DNA of 33,203 nucleotides from JBHIBC01 sp046758905 (GCA_046758905.1 JBHIBC010000029.1:1-33203), one strand, 5' to 3'; numbered from the stretch's first letter, positions 17,269 through 24,845 are shown. Translations and numbers: made by a program. Notes: a model not told the origin generated them from the letters alone.

Positions 17269-19167
17269 ATGAGATCGACGCCGGTGGCCGAAGCGGGGGG
17301 CGAGCGGGGATCGGCCCTGATCCTCGCCGTGCTGATCACGGTGATCCTGAGCCTCCTCGGGATCTCGTATCTTCTGATGGCGCAGACCGAGAACACCATC
17401 GCCGAGAACGAGCGGAACTCCCTCCTGGCGCTGTACGTGGCCGAGGCGGGAGCCCGACTGGCCGTCGGCTGGTTCAACGACCCGTCGAGCACGGGATACT
17501 TCGTGCCGGGCGTGAGCCAGGTGACCCGGACCGACCGTCTCCTCGATCACGACGGCGACCCGGCGACGCCCAGGGTTCTCGCGGTCTCGGGCGACGCCGC
17601 GAAGCCGCTCTACAAGGACGCCGCGGTGACTCCGAGCGGCCTGTTCGACCGGCCCTACCGCTCGGCCCTGGGGGACACCTTCCTCGGCATCGAGACTGGG
17701 ACCGACCCCGATCCGAGCTACGCCACGAAGGGGCCCGACCTGGTCGTGACCCAGAGCCACCTCGACGCCATCAACGATGCGCTGTTCCCGGGCTTCCCCA
17801 GCCCGGACCTGCGCGCGAAGATCGCGCGGATCGAGCTCTACTCCCCGCCCGTCGTGAGCATCGGCGGGGTCGACACCCGGATGGGGATCGCCACGATCAA
17901 GGTGACGGGCGGTGTCTTCATCTACCCCGGCACCACGGACGAGCGCCAGATCGCCACCCGCGTGGTCAAGGCCGTGGTCAACGAGATCCCGGTCCCGGCC
18001 CCGGCGGGGCCGCTGCAGTCGTGCAGCACCCTGGATTACACGGGGAGCTTCGAGATCCACTGGGGCACGGCCTCCTCTCAGGGCAACGCCGATCTCGGCC
18101 TGACCTCGGGCAACGTCGACAACAAGTCCAACACCGGGGTGCCGTACAACCTCAACGATCCCTTCACCTACATCAGCGGGGCCGACACCCTGGCCTCCTG
18201 GGCGACGGCCCACGACAACGAGGAGATCGAGGATCCCTGGTTCAAGTTCGTCGCGGGAGGGGCGCTCGCGAACATCGGGACCTTCGCCCCGTTCCCGGGC
18301 GATCCGCAGCCCTGGCACTACACGAGCCCCGGGAGCACGAGTCTGGACCACACCAACCTGTTCCAGAACACGGTCATGAACTGCCCCGAGTTCGACTACG
18401 GCCTCTGGAAGGCGATCGCCCAGAGCGGCAACAAGAACCACTACTACTTCAAGTACGACGGCGGGGGCAACTTCAGGCTGGACGGGACGGGGCCTCCGGT
18501 GGACTTCATGACCGCCAGCGACGGCCTCGAGGGCGTCATCTTCTTCGATACCGCGGATGGGCAGCCGCCGAACGGTCTCGCCTACAGCGACCCGGGAACG
18601 AATCTGACGCCGGACGTCGAGATCGACTCCACGACCGGCTGGCAGGGGGTCCAGGGATTCCTGTACGTCAACGCCAAGTCGTTCACCACGACCGGGACCG
18701 GCGGCATCGGCAGCCTGCGGACCATCATCCCCCCCGGCGAGCCGGGGGACGGATCCGGGTTCGTGAACCTCGACTACCCCGGTACCCTCAAGGGGACCTA
18801 CAGGATCAAGGACGGGACGGTCAATTTCGAGACCTTCCAGGACCCGGTCACGGGAGACTGGTGGTGCACCGACGCCTCGCAGTGCGACTCGACCGCGCGA
18901 ACCCCGAGCCTCACCCCGGTGAAGGACGAGTATGGTCTTCCCTTCCAGGAGACAGTCATCGTGGACGGCGTCTTCTACACCAGCGGCGTCATCTCAGCGA
19001 AGGGAAACGCGAAGTACTTCGGCTCGGTGATCGCGGAGCAGGGCGTCCTCGACGGCGGCGGCACGCCGGAGTTCTGGTTCGACGAGAGCCTCGTCAAGGG
19101 GAACTGGCCGCGCAAGGGAATGAACCTCCCCAGGGTCGTGGTCACCTCCTGGCAGACCGATCTGTAG
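17269..19167 (+). CDS. PilX-type minor pilin, very large
   Basis: A 632-residue protein preceded by AGGAGAGG. The N-terminus ERGSALILAVLITVILSLLG matches the PilX N-terminal pattern: Gly before a hydrophobic helix, followed by AQTENTIAENERNSLLALYVAEAG. As in other PilX-like proteins the +5 position is not glutamate (it is Leu if cleavage is after Gly14). The rest (about 570 residues) is a soluble, beta-rich, Gly/Asp/Thr-rich domain with a late segment (VIVDGVFYTSGVISAKGN, then KYFGSVIAEQG) resembling the repeats of cell-surface polymer proteins. Canonical PilX is near 200 residues. It closes the sigma-54 operon, and a new promoter follows at 19195. Function beyond minor pilin is unclear. Confidence 0.82.
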   Translation: MRSTPVAEAGGERGSALILAVLITVILSLLGISYLLMAQTENTIAENERNSLLALYVAEAGARLAVGWFNDPSSTGYFVPGVSQVTRTDRLLDHDGDPATPRVLAVSGDAAKPLYKDAAVTPSGLFDRPYRSALGDTFLGIETGTDPDPSYATKGPDLVVTQSHLDAINDALFPGFPSPDLRAKIARIELYSPPVVSIGGVDTRMGIATIKVTGGVFIYPGTTDERQIATRVVKAVVNEIPVPAPAGPLQSCSTLDYTGSFEIHWGTASSQGNADLGLTSGNVDNKSNTGVPYNLNDPFTYISGADTLASWATAHDNEEIEDPWFKFVAGGALANIGTFAPFPGDPQPWHYTSPGSTSLDHTNLFQNTVMNCPEFDYGLWKAIAQSGNKNHYYFKYDGGGNFRLDGTGPPVDFMTASDGLEGVIFFDTADGQPPNGLAYSDPGTNLTPDVEIDSTTGWQGVQGFLYVNAKSFTTTGTGGIGSLRTIIPPGEPGDGSGFVNLDYPGTLKGTYRIKDGTVNFETFQDPVTGDWWCTDASQCDSTARTPSLTPVKDEYGLPFQETVIVDGVFYTSGVISAKGNAKYFGSVIAEQGVLDGGGTPEFWFDESLVKGNWPRKGMNLPRVVVTSWQTDL

Positions 19168-19194
19168 CGGGCTCCCCCCGGGGCGCGCGGCGCC

Positions 19195-19223
19195 TTGACC
19201 GCGCGTGCCCCGAGACCTACATT
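19195..19223 (+). promoter_or_regulatory. Sigma-70-type promoter for the regulator pair
   Basis: TTGACC (19195-19200), a 17-base spacer and TACATT (19218-19223) make a good sigma-70 promoter. It lies 22 bases before the TTG start of the coiled-coil protein. This would let the response regulator be made independently of the sigma-54 pilin operon it presumably controls. Confidence 0.6.
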
Positions 19224-19244
19224 CTCGTCAGTGGAGGCGTGCCG

Positions 19245-20042
19245 TTGACAGTTCCCGCGAGAGGCCAGCCCGAGGATCCGCGGCCGCCCGCCGCGGGCGC
19301 CGCGGCGCGGCGCGCCCTCCCGGCGCTGCTGCTGGCCCTGGGCCTGCTGGTCGTCCCCGCCCTCGGCCCGGCGCCGGACTGCCTGGCCGAGGAGGGCTCG
19401 AAGGGCGGCGCCTCGGAGGAGAAGCGGCAGGCCAAGGAGGATGGGCAGCGCGGCGAACGGCCGCCCCCGGCCCTGAGGTTCACGGACGAGGACCTGGAGA
19501 AATACCACCGGCGGCCGCCTCCCGTGGACGGGGGCCGGGCGGGGGAGAGGACAGCCGCCCCCCGATCCGCAGGGAAGCGATCGCCGGCTCCGGTCGGGGG
19601 CACGCCGCCGAAGGGCCGGGAGACGGTGATCCCTCGGATCCCGATCGAGCGGGACCCAACACGCCCCCACGCCCCGCTCGTGCGCACGCCGATGGAGATC
19701 GCCAAGCCGCCCTCCAGCGACCCCCTCAAGCGGTTCAAGGACCGCGACAGGAGGGAGAAGTTCCGCGCCGAGCAGATCCGAGACCTCCGCGACCGGATCG
19801 GCGTCTTGGAGTCCCGGCTCGATTACCTTCGATTGAAGAGGCTCGCCGTCCTCGACCCCCTCCGGATCATGCCGGCGCCCCCGCCCGGCTACGACGCCGG
19901 CGGCGAGGGGGAGCTCAAGGCGCGGGAGCTCCTCGCCAAGGTGGAGGCGGAGATCGGGCAGGCCGAGTCGGAGCTCGCGACCCTCAGGGAGAACCTGGTC
20001 GAGATCGAGACCCGGTTCGGACGGGGGGCCGACGGCCGGTGA
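19245..20042 (+). CDS. Exported coiled-coil protein of unknown function
   Basis: A 265-residue protein I do not recognise. I chose the TTG at 19245 because GGAGG (19233-19237) is 7 bases upstream; an in-frame GTG at 19239 would be too close. The N-terminus has basic residues, a hydrophobic stretch (ALPALLLALGLLVVPALG) and a small-residue end before CLAEE, so a signal peptide or lipoprotein signal is likely. A charged, Pro-rich linker follows with RFTDEDLEKYH, a motif-like segment seen near signal peptides of small exported proteins. The C-terminal 90 residues are heptad-rich (FRAEQIRDLRDRIGVLESRL and QAESELATLRENLVEIETRF) and should form a coiled coil. Its stop overlaps the response-regulator start (GTGA), tying it to that pathway. 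Confidence 0.75.
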   Translation: MTVPARGQPEDPRPPAAGAAARRALPALLLALGLLVVPALGPAPDCLAEEGSKGGASEEKRQAKEDGQRGERPPPALRFTDEDLEKYHRRPPPVDGGRAGERTAAPRSAGKRSPAPVGGTPPKGRETVIPRIPIERDPTRPHAPLVRTPMEIAKPPSSDPLKRFKDRDRREKFRAEQIRDLRDRIGVLESRLDYLRLKRLAVLDPLRIMPAPPPGYDAGGEGELKARELLAKVEAEIGQAESELATLRENLVEIETRFGRGADGR

Positions 20043-21232
20043 GGGGCTCCGAGCGGATCCTGGTGGTCGAGGACCGGGAGAACCTCCGGTCGGTGCTCCG
20101 CAAGACGCTGGAGGCCGAGGGGTACGGGGTCGAGGAGGCCGCCGACGGCGGCGCGGCCCTGCAGAGGATTCGCCGCGACCGGTTCGCGCTCGTCCTCACC
20201 GACCTGAGGCTGCCGCGCGCGGACGGCCACGAGGTCCTGCGGGCGGCCGTCGCGGCCGACCCCGAGCTGCCGGTGATCCTCATGACCGCCTTCGGCACCA
20301 TCCGCGACGCGGTGGACGCCATGAGGGAGGGGGCCTACGACTATCTGGAGAAGCCGGTCGACAACGACCACCTCCTGGCGCTGGTCCGGCGGGCCCTGCA
20401 GCACCGGAGCCTGGCCCGGGAGAACCTGCTCCTCAAGGAGCGGTTCTCGCGCCAGCTCGAGGGCCCCGAGATCCTGGGTGAGAGCCCGGCGCTCGAGCGG
20501 GCTTTGGACCAGGTCCGCCGGGTCGCCCCCACGGGGGCCACCGTGCTCCTGGAGGGGGAGAGCGGCTCGGGGAAAGAGCTCTTCGCGCGGGCTCTGCACC
20601 ACCTGAGCGGACGCAAGACGCAGTCCTTCTTCGCCATCAACTGCGCCGCCATCCCCGAGACGCTCCTCGAGAGCGAGCTGTTCGGTTACGAGAAAGGGGC
20701 CTTCACGGGCGCCGGGGCCAGCAAGCGCGGCAAGTTCGAGATCGCCGACAAGGGGACCCTTTTCCTGGACGAGATCGGCGACCTGTCTCCCGTCCTGCAG
20801 GGGAAGGTCCTGCGGGTCATCGAGACGCGGCAGTTCGAGAGGGTCGGCGGGACCCAGACCCGGACGGTCGACCTCCGTCTGGTGGCGGCCAGCAACAAGG
20901 ACCTCAGATCCCTGGTGGCGCGCGGGACGTTCCGCCAGGACCTCTACTTCCGGCTGTCGGTCTTCCCGATCCGGGTGCCCTCCCTGCGCGAGCGCCGGGA
21001 GGACATCCCGATCCTCGCGCGCCACTTCGTGGAGAAATTCGCCGCCGAGCAGAAGCGCAAGGGGCCGATCGAGATCGCGCCCGAGGCGCTCGCGGCCCTG
21101 GTCGATTATCCCTGGCCGGGCAACGTCCGCGAGCTGGAGAACACCATCGAGCGGGCCCTGATCCTGGGCGAAGGGGACCGCGTCCTGCCCGAGCATCTCG
21201 GCCTGCGCGCGCCGGCGCCGGAGGCCGCCTGA
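20039..21232 (+). CDS. Sigma-54-dependent response regulator lacking the DNA-binding domain
   Basis: A 397-residue NtrC-class activator. The receiver domain has the acidic pair E11/D12, phospho-acceptor D55 (LTDLRLPRADG) and K105 (EKPVD). The AAA+ domain has Walker A GESGSGKE (173-180), the sigma-54 contact loop GAFTGA (220-225), Walker B GTLFLDEIGDL, and WPGNVRELENTIERAL. The protein ends about 20 residues later (LPEHLGLRAPAPEAA), where relatives continue for about 60-80 residues with a Fis-type helix-turn-helix. No frame downstream encodes one: only about 60 bases remain before the next promoter. It should still use ATP to open sigma-54 promoters, presumably that at 13389, but must act without its own DNA contact or with a partner. 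The kinase at 11225 is the likely phosphodonor. Confidence 0.93.
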   Translation: MRGSERILVVEDRENLRSVLRKTLEAEGYGVEEAADGGAALQRIRRDRFALVLTDLRLPRADGHEVLRAAVAADPELPVILMTAFGTIRDAVDAMREGAYDYLEKPVDNDHLLALVRRALQHRSLARENLLLKERFSRQLEGPEILGESPALERALDQVRRVAPTGATVLLEGESGSGKELFARALHHLSGRKTQSFFAINCAAIPETLLESELFGYEKGAFTGAGASKRGKFEIADKGTLFLDEIGDLSPVLQGKVLRVIETRQFERVGGTQTRTVDLRLVAASNKDLRSLVARGTFRQDLYFRLSVFPIRVPSLRERREDIPILARHFVEKFAAEQKRKGPIEIAPEALAALVDYPWPGNVRELENTIERALILGEGDRVLPEHLGLRAPAPEAA

Positions 21233-21291
21233 CCGTCGGCCAAGGGCCGCCCGGCGGCCGCGGCCCGTCCCGTCCTCCTCCGCGCTTTCGG

Positions 21292-21319
21292 TTGACAACA
21301 CCCCCGCATCTGCTATAGT
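21292..21319 (+). promoter_or_regulatory. Strong sigma-70 promoter with extended -10
   Basis: Perfect TTGACA (21292-21297), 16-base spacer, and TATAGT (21314-21319) preceded by TGC (extended -10). It lies about 150 bases upstream of the ATG at 21467, so it predicts a long leader starting near 21326. Confidence 0.82.
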
Positions 21320-21325
21320 GACGGG

Positions 21326-21466
21326 GTTTCCACATGAGCGATCCCCGCTCTGGGGATGCGGAGGAGCGATCGGAGGTCCGCGATTGCTCCTTCATTGTTT
21401 TCCGGCGCAGTCCCTGCCGCCGAGAGCCACGCAGCCACCCCGGACCCGGAACACCAGAGGTCGATC
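21326..21466 (+). promoter_or_regulatory. Leader with possible terminator/antiterminator switch
   Basis: The leader holds hairpin A (ATCCCC 21341-21346 with GGGGAT 21352-21357) and terminator-like hairpin B (21362-21391). GAGCGATC occurs twice (21336-21343 and 21364-21371). Either copy can pair with GATTGCTC (21382-21389), so the first copy can act as an antiterminator strand, and hairpin A would partly occupy it. GGGG at 21323-21326 could also compete for CCCC of hairpin A. I do not recognise a known riboswitch class. Confidence 0.45.
21362..21401 (+). terminator. Terminator-like hairpin inside the leader
   Basis: GGAGCGATCG (21363-21372) pairs with CGATTGCTCC (21381-21390) over 10 bp, including one G-T pair, plus A21362-T21391; the loop is 8 bases. 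The following TTCATTGTTTT (21391-21401) is an imperfect T-tract. It may attenuate the cDPG-synthetase operon or end read-through from the regulator gene. Confidence 0.5.
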
Positions 21467-22780
21467 ATGAGCGCGCGACGTGTCCTCATCCTGGGAGCGG
21501 CGGGACGCGACTTCCACAACTTCAACGTGTGCTTCCGGGACGATCCCTCGTACGAGGTCGTCGGCTTCACGGCCACCCAGATCCCCAACATCTCCGGCAG
21601 GCGGTACCCGGCCGCGCTGGCCGGATCCCGGTACCCGGACGGGATCCCGATCTACGAGGAGAGAGAGCTGGAGGATCTGATCCGGCGGCTGCAGGCCGAC
21701 CTGGTCGTGTTCGCTTACTCGGACGTCTCCCACGCCCACGTGATGCACCTGGCGTCGCGCGCCGTCGCGGCCGGCGCCGACTACGCCCTCCTCGGCTTCG
21801 ACGCCACATCGCTGAAGTCGAGAAAGCCGGTGGTCTCGATCTGCGCCGTCCGGACCGGCGCCGGCAAGAGTCAGACGACGCGCCGCGTCTGCCGGCGCCT
21901 GACGGAGAGCGGGCGCAGGGTGGTGGCGGTGCGCCATCCGATGCCGTACGGAGACCTGGTCAGACAGCGCGTCCAGCGCTTCGCCACGCTCGAGGACCTG
22001 GACCGCCACGACTGCACGATCGAGGAGCGCGAGGAGTACGAGCCGCACATCAAGAGCGGGACCGTCGTCTTCGCGGGGGTCGACTACGCCGCCATCCTGG
22101 CCGAGGCGGAGGAGGAGGCCGACGTCATCGTCTGGGACGGCGGCAACAACGACCTCCCCTTCTACAAGCCGGACGTGGAGATCGTCGTGGTCGACCCGCA
22201 CCGGCCGGGCCACGAGGTCGGCTACTATCCGGGGGAGGCGAACTTCCGCAGGGCGTCCTGTCTCGTCATCAATAAGATCGACACGGCCGATGCGGAAGGG
22301 ATCAGGAAGGTCCGGGAGAACATCGCGCGCTGCAACCCGGAGGCCACCGTCGTCGAGGCGCGCTCGCCGGTGACGGTCGAGGATCCGGCGGCGGTCCACG
22401 GCAAGAGGGTGCTGGTGGTGGAGGACGGCCCCACCCTCACGCACGGCGGGATGAAGTACGGCGCGGGGGTGATCGCGGCGCGCCGCTTCGGGGCCGCCGC
22501 GGTCGTCGACCCCCGCCCGTTCGCCGTCGGCTCGATCGCCCGCACCTTCGAGGAGTACCCTGAGATCGGCACGCTGCTCCCGGCCGTCGGCTACGGCGAG
22601 GCCCAGATGGACGAGCTCCGGCAGACGATCGAGCGGGTCGACTGCGACCTAGTGCTGATCGCGACCCCCATCGACCTGCGCCGGACGATCCGCTTCAAGA
22701 AGCCCGCCCAGCGCGTCACGTACGAGCTCGAGGAGGCCGGAAAGCCGGACCTCGCCGACGTCCTGGCGAGGCTCCCCTGA
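21467..22780 (+). CDS. Cyclic 2,3-diphosphoglycerate synthetase-like ATPase
   Basis: A 437-residue protein recognised by overall pattern as the family containing archaeal cyclic 2,3-diphosphoglycerate synthetase, which closes 2,3-bisphosphoglycerate using ATP. The N-terminal Rossmann-like domain starts VLILGAAGRDFHNFN and has GFTATQIPNISGRRYP and LVVFAYSDVSHAHVMH. The central P-loop RTGAGKSQTTR fits the deviant Walker A of SIMIBI ATPases. IVWDGGNNDLPFYKPD is Walker B-like, VVVDPHRPGHE follows, and INKID resembles the GTPase NKxD element. The ATG at 21467 follows CCAGAGG and gives the domain's natural start. It overlaps carbamate kinase (TGATG). Bacterial members have no settled role, so the cyclase activity is inferred; a GTPase or carboxyl/carbamoyl-phosphate-related role is possible. 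Confidence 0.8.
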   Translation: MSARRVLILGAAGRDFHNFNVCFRDDPSYEVVGFTATQIPNISGRRYPAALAGSRYPDGIPIYEERELEDLIRRLQADLVVFAYSDVSHAHVMHLASRAVAAGADYALLGFDATSLKSRKPVVSICAVRTGAGKSQTTRRVCRRLTESGRRVVAVRHPMPYGDLVRQRVQRFATLEDLDRHDCTIEEREEYEPHIKSGTVVFAGVDYAAILAEAEEEADVIVWDGGNNDLPFYKPDVEIVVVDPHRPGHEVGYYPGEANFRRASCLVINKIDTADAEGIRKVRENIARCNPEATVVEARSPVTVEDPAAVHGKRVLVVEDGPTLTHGGMKYGAGVIAARRFGAAAVVDPRPFAVGSIARTFEEYPEIGTLLPAVGYGEAQMDELRQTIERVDCDLVLIATPIDLRRTIRFKKPAQRVTYELEEAGKPDLADVLARLP

Positions 22781-23787
22781 TGCCGCACCGCAGGCGCGCC
22801 GTCGTGGCGTTCGGCGGCAACGCCCTCATCCGTAAGGGTGAGGAGGGCACGCAGTGGGAGCAGGTGGAGAACGCGCGGCGGACGGCGCGGATGCTGCTGC
22901 CGATCGTCCGCCACGGGTTCGGGCTCGTGCTGGTCCACGGCAACGGGCCACAGGTCGGGAACATCCTGATCCAGGTCGAGGAGGCGGTCACCAAGGTGCC
23001 GCCGCTGTCCCTCGACATCTGCGTCGCCATGTCCGAGGGGAGCATCGGGCACATGCTCGAGATGGCGCTCCTCAACGAGTTCCGGGTCAGGCGGATGCGC
23101 CGGGAGGTGGTGACGCTGGTCACCGAGGTGCTCGTGGATCAGGAGGATCCGGGCTTCCGGCGGCCCACCAAGCCGATCGGCCCCTTCTACCCGGGGTTCC
23201 GGGCCGAGTACCTGATCCACAAGCAGGGCTGGAACATGGTCGAGGATGCCGGCCGCGGCTGGCGCAAGGTCGTGCCCTCCCCGCGCCCGCTTCAGGTCGT
23301 CCAGATGGACGCGATCCGGCGGGGGGTCGACTCCGGGGCCGTGGTGATCGCGGGCGGGGGCGGCGGCGTCCCGGTCTATCGCGCCGGGAGGGGCGAGCTG
23401 CGGGGCGTGGAGGCGGTGATCGACAAGGACTACACCGCCGGCCTGATCGCCACGGAGCTGCGCGCCGACCTGTTCATCATCCTCACCGGCGTCGACCATG
23501 TCTGCGCGGAGTTCGGCACGCCGCGCCAGAGGCCGCTGCGCAAGATCGACGTCGGCGAGGCGCGGGCCCACCAGGCGGAGGGGCAGTTTCCGGAGGGGAG
23601 CATGGGGCCCAAGATCCGCGCGGCCGTGGAGTTCGTCGAGGCGACCGGCCGCGAGGTCGTGATCACCTCGGCCCCGCGCCTGGCCGACGCCATGCGCGGC
23701 CGGTCCGGCACGCGCATCGTGGCGGCGTCGGGCGAGTCCCGCCGCCTGCCGCGCGGCCGGGGCGCCCGAACGGAGGGTCGGAGGTGA
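22780..23787 (+). CDS. arcC: Carbamate kinase
   Basis: A 335-residue amino-acid-kinase-family enzyme that interconverts carbamoyl phosphate + ADP with carbamate (ammonia + CO2) + ATP in the cytoplasm. The N-terminal VVAFGGNALIRKGEEGT is the nucleotide/phosphate-binding start typical of ArcC. VLVHGNGPQVGNIL, VIAGGGGGVPVYR, VIDKDYTAGLIATEL and FPEGSMGPKIRAAVEF are conserved family segments. The tail from about residue 315 is Arg/Gly-rich and extends past the usual end. The start overlaps the preceding stop and the end overlaps the ornithine carbamoyltransferase start (GTGA at 23784), so the three proteins are tightly coupled. No arginine deiminase gene is adjacent, which is unlike the classical arc operon. 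Confidence 0.95.
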   Translation: MPHRRRAVVAFGGNALIRKGEEGTQWEQVENARRTARMLLPIVRHGFGLVLVHGNGPQVGNILIQVEEAVTKVPPLSLDICVAMSEGSIGHMLEMALLNEFRVRRMRREVVTLVTEVLVDQEDPGFRRPTKPIGPFYPGFRAEYLIHKQGWNMVEDAGRGWRKVVPSPRPLQVVQMDAIRRGVDSGAVVIAGGGGGVPVYRAGRGELRGVEAVIDKDYTAGLIATELRADLFIILTGVDHVCAEFGTPRQRPLRKIDVGEARAHQAEGQFPEGSMGPKIRAAVEFVEATGREVVITSAPRLADAMRGRSGTRIVAASGESRRLPRGRGARTEGRR

Positions 23788-24707
23788 GGGCCGCCGACCT
23801 CGTGTCGATCGACGACCTCAGCCGCGAGGACCTGCTGGAGATCCTCGATCTCGCGGCGCGCGTCAAGCAGGATCCCGGGGCGTACCGCGACGCGCTGCAC
23901 CGCAAGACCCTGGCCATGATCTTGGAGAAGCCGTCGTTGAGGACCCGGGTGAGCTTCGAGGCGGGCATGAACCAGCTCGGGGGGAGCGCGATCACCCTCG
24001 GGCCCTCGGAGATCGCCATGGGCAGGCGCGAGAGCGTCCCTGACGTGGCCCGGACCCTCTCCGGCATGGTCGACGGGATCATGGCGAGGACCTTTTCCCA
24101 CCGCGCGATCCTCGACCTCGCCCGTCACGCCTCGATCCCGGTGATCAACGGGCTCTCGGACCACCTGCACCCGTGCCAGGCATTGGCCGACTTCCTGACC
24201 GTGCGTGAGTCGTGCGGCCGCATCGAGGGTGTCAAGCTGGCCTACGTCGGCGACGGCAACAACGTGGCCCACTCGCTGATGTTCGCGGGGGCCAGGCTCG
24301 GCGCCCGCGTCCACCTGGCGACGCCGCCCGGATACCGTCCGGACCCGGAGGTCGTGCGCGCTGCGTCGCGGGAGGCCTCGCGGTCGGGGGGGGGCATCGA
24401 GGTCGGTGGGGAGGTCGACGCGGCGGTCCGGGACGCCGACGTCGTCTACACCGACACCTGGACGAGCATGGGCCAGGAGGCGGAGCGCGAGGAGCGCATC
24501 GGGGTCTTCCGGCCGTTTCAGGTGAACGCTTCGGTGATGGGTCGTGCCAGGCCGGGCGCGGTGTTCATGCACTGTCTTCCGGCGCATCGCGGCGAGGAGG
24601 TCACCGCCGAGGTGATCGACTCGCGGGCCTCCGTTGTGTTCCGGCAGGCCGCCAACCGCCTGCACGTCCAGAAGGCCGTCCTCATCCTGTTGATGGGGCG
24701 GAGGTAG
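23784..24707 (+). CDS. argF: Ornithine carbamoyltransferase
   Basis: A 307-residue enzyme joining carbamoyl phosphate and ornithine to citrulline, or the reverse with phosphate. The carbamoyl-phosphate site appears as EKPSLRTRVSFEAG (S-x-R-T-R) and HPCQALADFLT. The ornithine side has YVGDGNNVAHSL, DTWTSMGQE and MHCLPAHRGEEVT, and the C-terminus has RQAANRLHVQKAVLI. The length and motifs fit ordinary OTC rather than acetyl- or succinyl-ornithine variants, although motif reading cannot fully separate these. It begins with GTG overlapping the arcC stop. With carbamate kinase it could run citrulline to ornithine with ATP gain, or make citrulline from ammonia; direction cannot be told from sequence. 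Confidence 0.94.
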   Translation: MRAADLVSIDDLSREDLLEILDLAARVKQDPGAYRDALHRKTLAMILEKPSLRTRVSFEAGMNQLGGSAITLGPSEIAMGRRESVPDVARTLSGMVDGIMARTFSHRAILDLARHASIPVINGLSDHLHPCQALADFLTVRESCGRIEGVKLAYVGDGNNVAHSLMFAGARLGARVHLATPPGYRPDPEVVRAASREASRSGGGIEVGGEVDAAVRDADVVYTDTWTSMGQEAEREERIGVFRPFQVNASVMGRARPGAVFMHCLPAHRGEEVTAEVIDSRASVVFRQAANRLHVQKAVLILLMGRR

Positions 24708-24748
24708 GTCCGGGGGGCCTCCGCACGGCGCCGGCGCGGGGTCCGGGC

Positions 24749-24778
24749 TTGACACTGACCGGACTGACCTGCAAAAAT
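24749..24778 (+). promoter_or_regulatory. Promoter for the rplM operon
   Basis: Perfect TTGACA (24749-24754), an 18-base spacer, and AAAAAT (24773-24778) preceded by TGC, an extended -10 context. It lies about 70 bases before the rplM ATG. A perfect 16-base palindrome, AGCCGCGC/GCGCGGCT (24808-24823), lies in the leader just before the ribosome site and could form a regulatory hairpin. Confidence 0.6.
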
Positions 24779-24845
24779 GACCGGCCCTGCTAAAAAGGGG
24801 GTCCTATAGCCGCGCGCGCGGCTCGGAGCGGCAGCCGGGACGGCC

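Noticed and set aside
21334..22275. Plus-strand open frame starting in the leader, overlapping the cDPG-synthetase-like gene
   Set aside because: It is out of frame with the conserved protein, low-complexity (Arg/Gly/Pro), and its ATG lies close to the predicted transcript start without a clear ribosome site.
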